NCBI GenBank assembly: GCA_900539465.1
Contig: UQCF01000004.1
Location: forward strand, 87,050-151,049
Length of the DNA stretch: 64,000 bases
DNA from: an uncultured Ruminococcus sp.
GTDB lineage: Bacteria; Bacillota; Clostridia; Oscillospirales; Acutalibacteraceae
Direction of reading: 5' to 3'
Part shown: piece after piece, positions 59,621 through 64,000 of the stretch
Layout: each line of letters opens with the position of its first letter
Numbering within the stretch: the stretch's first letter is position 1
Made by a program: the position numbers and the translations under genes
The notes under the pieces: generated by a model
Database searches by the model: none
The model's input: only the letters and a program-made list of their open reading frames with translations
Told to the model about the DNA's origin: nothing

Positions 59621-59665
59621 AACGGATAGTTTTTCGATTTTTTTTGAAAACTATCCGTTTTTTTA
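59621..59665 (+). terminator. Terminator of the two-component operon
   Basis: AACGGATAGTTTT (59621-59633) pairs with AAAACTATCCGTT (59647-59659), followed by a T-run. Confidence 0.9.
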
Positions 59666-59719
59666 GTTTATTTTAAAGTTCGCGTATTAAGCTTTTATCA
59701 ACGAAAGGGGAGAAACCTT

Positions 59720-60436
59720 ATGAAATACCAAAACATTTTTAAACGGTACGAATTTAAATATATGCTTTCTCCGCAGCAAAAAGATGCAGTGATGAAAGCG
59801 ATGCAGCCGTTTATGCGAGAGGACGAATACGGCAAAAGCCTAATCTGCAATTTATATTATGACACGCCGAATTATCTTCTCATACGCCGCTCAATAGAAA
59901 AGCCGCATTATAAAGAAAAACTCAGGCTCAGAAGCTACGGCGTAGCAAAGAGCGACAGCACAGTGTTTGCCGAGATAAAAAAGAAATATGATTCGGTGGT
60001 TTATAAAAGGCGAGTGAGCATGAACGAGAGCGAAGCCGTGAAATATCTAAGCGGCGGCTCGCCCGCAAAAACAAATCAGATAACGAATGAAATAGATTAT
60101 TTTATGTCGCTTTACGGTGGGCTTTCGCCGTCGGTTTGTATTTCTTATGAAAGAGAAGCGTTTTATGCCGCGGATAACAGAAATTTAAGAATAACTTTCG
60201 ATAACAATATCCTGTGGCGTGATGATGACCTTTCGCTTTGCTCGGGGGCTTACGGCAATTCACTGTTGAAACCCGGTCAAACGCTCATGGAGATAAAAAC
60301 ATCTTCGGGTATGCCGATGTGGCTTGTGAGAACGCTTAGCGAAAATAAAATTTATAAAACGTCTTTTTCAAAGTACGGAGAAGCATATAAAGAAATATTT
60401 TTAAAATCACAAACAGGAGGCGCTATTTATGCTTGA
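59720..60436 (+). CDS. VTC-domain protein, probable polyphosphate polymerase
   Basis: 238 residues. FKRYEFKYML at the start, YYDTPNYLLIRRSIEKPHYK, KLRLRSYG, EIKKKYDSVVYKRRV and the closing MEIKTSSGMP form the basic and acidic tunnel residues of the VTC domain, a triphosphate-tunnel-type fold. The yeast VTC4 domain makes polyphosphate from ATP; bacterial members are inferred to do the same. It is soluble and encoded with a membrane partner (DUF4956), overlapping it by 8 bases. GGGGAG lies 7 bases before the ATG. Confidence 0.88.
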   Translation: MKYQNIFKRYEFKYMLSPQQKDAVMKAMQPFMREDEYGKSLICNLYYDTPNYLLIRRSIEKPHYKEKLRLRSYGVAKSDSTVFAEIKKKYDSVVYKRRVSMNESEAVKYLSGGSPAKTNQITNEIDYFMSLYGGLSPSVCISYEREAFYAADNRNLRITFDNNILWRDDDLSLCSGAYGNSLLKPGQTLMEIKTSSGMPMWLVRTLSENKIYKTSFSKYGEAYKEIFLKSQTGGAIYA

Positions 60437-61121
60437 GAATATATTTAAAGGGATTTTTTCATCAGAGAGTGAGACGGTAATTTCTGCATCAAACTTTTTG
60501 CTTTGCATAGGAACATCGCTTTTAATAGGAATTTTTCTTGCGGCGGTTTATGCCTATAAAAGCAAATATACCAAAAGCTTTGTTGCCACGCTTGCAATTA
60601 TGCCGGCGGCAGTGTGCACTATAATAATGATGGTTAACGGCAATATCGGTGCAGGCGTTGCGGTCGCGGGTGCTTTCAGCTTAATTCGCTTTCGCTCCGT
60701 GGCAGGCTCCGCACGCGAGATAGGCGCAATCTTCATTGCCATGGCGTCGGGCATGATAGCCGGCATGGGTTACCTCGCATATGCGGCTTTGGCGGCGGTT
60801 TTGCTCGGCACGGCAATGTTTGTTTATTACAAAGTTATATCCGGCAAAGGCAGTGAAAACAAAGAAAAAGTTTTGCGTATAACCATTCCCGAAGATCTTA
60901 ATTATACAGATGTTTTTAATGATATATTTGAAAAATACACTAAAAAATATGAATCTTTAAGCGTCAAAACAACAAATATGGGCAGCCTTTTTAAGCTGAC
61001 ATATAATATCACACTCAAAGACGCTTCACAAGAAAAAGAAATGATTGATGCCTTGAGGTGCAGAAACGGCAACCTTGAAATCAGCGTCTCAAACAGAGAG
61101 GAGAATTATAATGAGCTTTAA
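60429..61121 (+). CDS. DUF4956 membrane protein
   Basis: 230 residues. Four or so membrane helices in the first 135 residues, with the highly conserved AGAFSLIRFRSVAGSAREIG and FIAMASGMIAGMGY, then a cytoplasmic ferredoxin-like domain. The family is almost always next to VTC-domain genes, so a role as membrane channel or anchor for polyphosphate made by the neighbour is inferred. The ATG lies inside the end of the VTC gene and its own end overlaps the next gene by 11 bases, giving a tightly coupled trio. Confidence 0.9.
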   Translation: MLENIFKGIFSSESETVISASNFLLCIGTSLLIGIFLAAVYAYKSKYTKSFVATLAIMPAAVCTIIMMVNGNIGAGVAVAGAFSLIRFRSVAGSAREIGAIFIAMASGMIAGMGYLAYAALAAVLLGTAMFVYYKVISGKGSENKEKVLRITIPEDLNYTDVFNDIFEKYTKKYESLSVKTTNMGSLFKLTYNITLKDASQEKEMIDALRCRNGNLEISVSNREENYNEL

Positions 61122-62988
61122 ATATAAAATATTTGCGATTGTTATGGCGGCAGTGCTTGTGATAATGACCTTCGGCGGCTGCTCGCTTAAAAAGACTGAC
61201 TCTGCCGATAGCGGCACAAGTGTTTCTGATGAAGATATGTTCACCGAACGGGATTTGGATGCGTCTTATGACGAGAGCTCAAGCGCTAAAATTGCGCTTG
61301 CCGACGGAGCAACCAAAAGCGACTCTGATAACGTAAAGACAGACGGCGACGCGGTTGAGATAACAGGCGAGGGCACATATATCATCAGCGGTACGCTCAC
61401 AAACGGCAGAATAATCATAAACGCTAAAGACAGCGATAAAATTCAGCTCGTTTTAAACGGTGCAACAATAAACTGCGACACCAGCGCGGCTATATATGTC
61501 AAACAGGCGGATAAAGTGTTTATAACTCTTGCTCCGTCAAGCGAAAACACTCTCTCAAACAAGAGCGAATTTGTCGCTGTGGACGATAATAATATTGATT
61601 CCGTAATCTTTTCAAAATCGGACTTAACGCTCAACGGCAGCGGCAAGCTCACCGTTAACGCAGCTTACGGTCACGGCATAGTCTCAAAAGATGACCTTGT
61701 GCTGACGGGCGGTGAATACAGCATAACTTCAGAAAAACAGGCGCTCTCGGGTAAGGACAGCATACGCGTTGCAGACGGCACTTATACATTGAATGCAGGC
61801 AAAGACGGACTTCACAGCGAAAATACCGACGATACATCAAAAGGGTTTATATATATCGCAAACGGAACGCTCGATATAACCTGTGACTGTGACGGCATTG
61901 ATGCTTCGGGTACTGTGACGGTGAAGAACGGCAGTGTCAATATAACCTCCGGCGGCGGAAGCGAAAACGCAGAGAAAAAGAGCGAAGAATTTTTCCCGGG
62001 AGGCAGAAATCAGCAAAATCAATCGGCAGAGCAGACAACAGAGCAAAGCGACTCCGTCAGCGCAAAGGGCATAAAAGCCGACGGCAATCTGACGATAGTA
62101 TCGGGTGAATTTTCAATAAATTCTGCCGACGATGCAATACACTCAAACAGCAGCATCACCGTTAGCGGCGGCACTTATAAAATACTCACGGGCGATGACG
62201 GAATACACGCCGACGCAAATCTTACTGTAACAAACGGCACTTTGAATATCGAAAAGAGCTATGAAGGCTTAGAGGGTCAGACAATAAATATTTCCGGCGG
62301 AATAATATCAATAGTCAGCGACGATGACGGCATGAACGCAGCAGGCGGCAATGACGAAAGCGGCTTTGGCGGAAAGATGATGCAGGATGATTTCAGCACG
62401 GACGAAAACAGTTCTATAACAATCTCCGGCGGCAAAATCACAATAAATGCCTCGGGTGACGGTATAGACTCAAACGGCAATCTCTATGTCAAAGGCGGAG
62501 AGATATATGTTTCCGGCCCCGAAAACGACGGCAACGGCGCGCTTGATTATTCGGGAGACGCACAAATAACAGGCGGAACAATCGTTGCGGCGGGCATGAG
62601 CGGAATGGCTCAAAACTTCGGCAGCAGTTCAACACAGGGTTCGATTTTGCTAAATGTTTCGTCGCGTTCGAGCGGCGCGGTGACTGTTAAAGACAGCTCC
62701 GGCAGCGTTATAATTTCTTTCACTCCCGAAAAAGAGTATAACTCGGTTGTTATCAGCACTCCTGATATTAAAAAGGGTGAGACTTACACGGTTACGGCCG
62801 CGGGCGAGAGCCAAACGGTTGAGATGAGCGATATAATTTATTCATCGGCAGGCTCGGCAACAGGCAACCCCGGCGGAGGGCAAAATCCCGGCGGAGGGCA
62901 TGGTCAAACACCGCCCGATAATCAAAACAATGGCGGCACTCCGCCCGAGAAACCGAGCGGAGAAAGACCGCAAAAACCGATTAATTGA
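61111..62988 (+). CDS. Cthe_2159-like beta-helix lipoprotein
   Basis: 625 residues from the ATG at 61111 (GAGGAG 8 bases upstream). A lipobox FGGCS near residue 23 anchors it outside. Then come many right-handed beta-helix turns with the repeated pattern 'I.GG...I...DGI.A/S.G' (GDDGIHADANLTV, SDDDGMNAAGG, SGDGIDSNGNLYV). This matches the carbohydrate-binding family that includes the pectin-binding Cthe_2159. The last 45 residues are Gly/Pro/Asn/Gln-rich. It is linked to VTC and DUF4956 genes, often seen together with CotH proteins, which are absent here. Confidence 0.87.
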   Translation: MSFKYKIFAIVMAAVLVIMTFGGCSLKKTDSADSGTSVSDEDMFTERDLDASYDESSSAKIALADGATKSDSDNVKTDGDAVEITGEGTYIISGTLTNGRIIINAKDSDKIQLVLNGATINCDTSAAIYVKQADKVFITLAPSSENTLSNKSEFVAVDDNNIDSVIFSKSDLTLNGSGKLTVNAAYGHGIVSKDDLVLTGGEYSITSEKQALSGKDSIRVADGTYTLNAGKDGLHSENTDDTSKGFIYIANGTLDITCDCDGIDASGTVTVKNGSVNITSGGGSENAEKKSEEFFPGGRNQQNQSAEQTTEQSDSVSAKGIKADGNLTIVSGEFSINSADDAIHSNSSITVSGGTYKILTGDDGIHADANLTVTNGTLNIEKSYEGLEGQTINISGGIISIVSDDDGMNAAGGNDESGFGGKMMQDDFSTDENSSITISGGKITINASGDGIDSNGNLYVKGGEIYVSGPENDGNGALDYSGDAQITGGTIVAAGMSGMAQNFGSSSTQGSILLNVSSRSSGAVTVKDSSGSVIISFTPEKEYNSVVISTPDIKKGETYTVTAAGESQTVEMSDIIYSSAGSATGNPGGGQNPGGGHGQTPPDNQNNGGTPPEKPSGERPQKPIN

Positions 62989-62990
62989 CC

Positions 62991-63024
62991 AAAAGCGTGC
63001 CTTTAAATGGCACGCTTTTTTGTT
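62991..63024 (+). terminator. Terminator of the VTC operon
   Basis: AAAAGCGTGCC (62991-63001) pairs with GGCACGCTTTT (63009-63019), followed by TTTG. Confidence 0.9.
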
Positions 63025-63066
63025 ATCGGCATAAAATATAGTAATATTTTATGAAAGGTGATATAA

Positions 63067-63891
63067 ATGAGAATTTTCGGTATTGATGTTTCTGAATGGC
63101 AGGGGAATTTTGACTTTGAAGCGGCAAGGGCAGAGGGGGTGCGGTTTGCGGTTATCCGCGGCGCATATCATACATATATCGACTCAAAATTTGAGCAGAA
63201 TTATTCCAGAGCGCGCAGGCAGGGACTTGATGTCGGCGTTTATCAATACACTAAAGCCGTTAACGCCCAGCAGGCGGCAGAAGAGGCAGAGTTTTTGTGT
63301 GAGCGCGTGCTTAAAGGTAAGCGTTTTGAACTGCCGATTTATATAGATATTGAGGACGAAGTGCAGAGAGCACTCAGCAGAGAAGAGGTAACCGAAATAA
63401 TAAAAACATGGTGCGATTATATGCAAAAGAAAAATTATTTTGCAGGCGTTTATTCTTCGCTTTCTTTCTTTGAAACACATACAAACGATGAAGAACTTCG
63501 CGCATACACGCATTGGGTCGCACAGTGGGAGCGCGAGTGCACCTACACGCCGAGAAGCGTTTTAGGTATGTGGCAGTTTGGCGGCAGTGTGAATGAAATA
63601 CGCTCAACTCAGGTGGCAGGTGTGACCTGTGACCAGGATTATATGCTTGTTGACTTCCCCGAAATAATAAAAAGAACAGGCAAAAACGGTTACACCGCAG
63701 AGGAGGAGTGCAGGGGTGAGCATTATGACAGACCCGGGCTTGTAACGTATACGGTCAAAAGGGGAGACACCTTAACCGAAATTGCCGACAGATTCGGAAC
63801 GACCGTATCACGAATTGTTGATGATAATAAAAAAGAGTACCCCGAAATAACGGCAGATTTCATCAGAGCCGGTTGGCATTTGAGAGTTTAA
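63067..63891 (+). CDS. GH25 lysozyme with LysM domain
   Basis: 274 residues. The GH25 barrel starts at residue 1 with GIDVSEWQG (Asp7) and has the catalytic pair Asp94 and Glu96 in YIDIEDE and the closing WQFGGSVNEI. A LysM peptidoglycan-binding domain covers about 228-274 (YTVKRGDTLTEIADRFGTTV). It cuts the MurNAc-GlcNAc bond. No signal peptide is present, so release by lysis, a holin, or another export route is needed; no phage genes are adjacent, so it may be a sporulation or remnant lysin. Confidence 0.93.
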   Translation: MRIFGIDVSEWQGNFDFEAARAEGVRFAVIRGAYHTYIDSKFEQNYSRARRQGLDVGVYQYTKAVNAQQAAEEAEFLCERVLKGKRFELPIYIDIEDEVQRALSREEVTEIIKTWCDYMQKKNYFAGVYSSLSFFETHTNDEELRAYTHWVAQWERECTYTPRSVLGMWQFGGSVNEIRSTQVAGVTCDQDYMLVDFPEIIKRTGKNGYTAEEECRGEHYDRPGLVTYTVKRGDTLTEIADRFGTTVSRIVDDNKKEYPEITADFIRAGWHLRV

Positions 63892-63900
63892 ATACGTCAG

Positions 63901-63924
63901 CGGCGGTGTGTCCTAACACCGCCG
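63901..63924. other. Hairpin after the lysozyme gene
   Basis: CGGCGGTG (63901-63908) pairs with CACCGCCG (63917-63924); no T-run follows on either strand. It may assist 3' end stability of the lysozyme transcript. Confidence 0.5.
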
Positions 63925-63931
63925 AGAAAAA

Positions 63932-63955
63932 GAGCCGACGCTGCCGCGTCGGCTC
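63932..63955 (-). terminator. Terminator of the partial minus-strand gene
   Basis: GAGCCGACGC (63932-63941) pairs perfectly with GCGTCGGCTC (63946-63955). TTTTTCTC follows on the minus strand, right after the stop codon at 63962. Confidence 0.85.
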
Positions 63956-63961
63956 AGGTTG

Positions 63962-64000
63962 TTATTTGAAGCGAACCCAGACGTTCATTACTTGGTCTGT
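63962..64000 (-). CDS. 3' end of a gene continuing beyond the window
   Basis: Only 12 codons and a stop are present, reading TDQVMNVWVRFK. The stop is followed directly by a strong minus-strand terminator, which supports a real gene end. The product cannot be identified from this piece; the alternating hydrophobic residues suggest a final beta strand. Confidence 0.55.
   Translation of the reverse strand, partial: TDQVMNVWVRFK

Overview
The window looks like chromosomal DNA of a low-to-middle GC, endospore-forming member of the Clostridia (Bacillota). I infer this from the ctsR-mcsA-mcsB-clpC heat-shock operon with consensus CtsR operators, an L27 with the N-terminal extension that the Prp protease removes, genes for SpoVAC, SpoVAD, SpoVAE and the spore protease Gpr, class B sortases, AGGAGG-type ribosome binding sites and a LexA gene of the Gram-positive type. 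Family level (something like Oscillospiraceae/Ruminococcaceae) is a guess. No tRNA, rRNA, CRISPR array, insertion sequence or prophage was seen. Most genes are housekeeping genes in short operons closed by clear hairpin terminators.

Layout. 1-3450: tig, clpP, clpX (protein folding and proteolysis). 3451-7593 (minus): GDPD-like surface protein, serine hydrolase, YhhN-type membrane protein and LOG-family protein, divergent from lexA (7700-8287), with LexA-like operators between. 8336-17592 (minus): a long run, nifS-like desulfurase, thiI, cinA, then a four-gene surface/coiled-coil block (class B sortase with a long cytoplasmic coiled coil, a 701-residue coiled-coil protein, a second class B sortase, a tail-anchored protein). 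17774-22608: CtsR-controlled ctsR-mcsA-mcsB-clpC. 22718-26878: an unusual three-gene signalling cassette: membrane SpoIIE-type phosphatase fused to an RsbW-type ATPase, a small (p)ppGpp-hydrolase-like HD protein, and a STAS domain fused to an aminoglycoside-phosphotransferase-like kinase. 26918-28002: rplU-prp-rpmA behind an L21-type leader. 27984-29627 (minus): DUF4091 protein. 29904-32752: rpsO and pnp, pnp with a long near-perfect leader hairpin. 32768-33725: small Cys-rich protein and a NeuD-like acetyltransferase. 33736-37757 (minus): bioY, licD, class II aldolase, PI-PLC-like and PfkB genes. 37968-41975: MacAB-like export system and a PPC/DUF296 protein. 42071-47873: HAD phosphatase and a sporulation neighbourhood (spoVAE, rpsT, gpr, capA-like, spoVAC, spoVAD and an unlisted 50-residue ORF). 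47921-54348: Sel1-repeat protein, galU, RING/DUF2628 protein, prfB, a cyclase-like hydrolase and a sugar transferase. 54397-57585: VanY-type lipoprotein, membrane M28 peptidase and a lipoprotein with an upstream mini-ORF. 57672-63024: two-component system followed by VTC-domain polymerase, DUF4956 membrane protein and a Cthe_2159-like beta-helix lipoprotein. 63067-64000: GH25-LysM lysozyme and the 3' end of a minus-strand gene running out of the window.

How it fits together. The window is rich in protein quality control (Tig, ClpP/X/C, McsA/B, CtsR), cell-envelope work (sortases, VanY, GH25, LicD, sugar transferase, GalU) and spore germination. The best candidates for undescribed biology are the partner-switching/alarmone cassette at 22718-26878, the sortase plus cytoplasmic coiled-coil block at 8336-13979, and the two-component/VTC/DUF4956/beta-helix block at 57615-62988. 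All functional names come from reading translated motifs; no database search was run.
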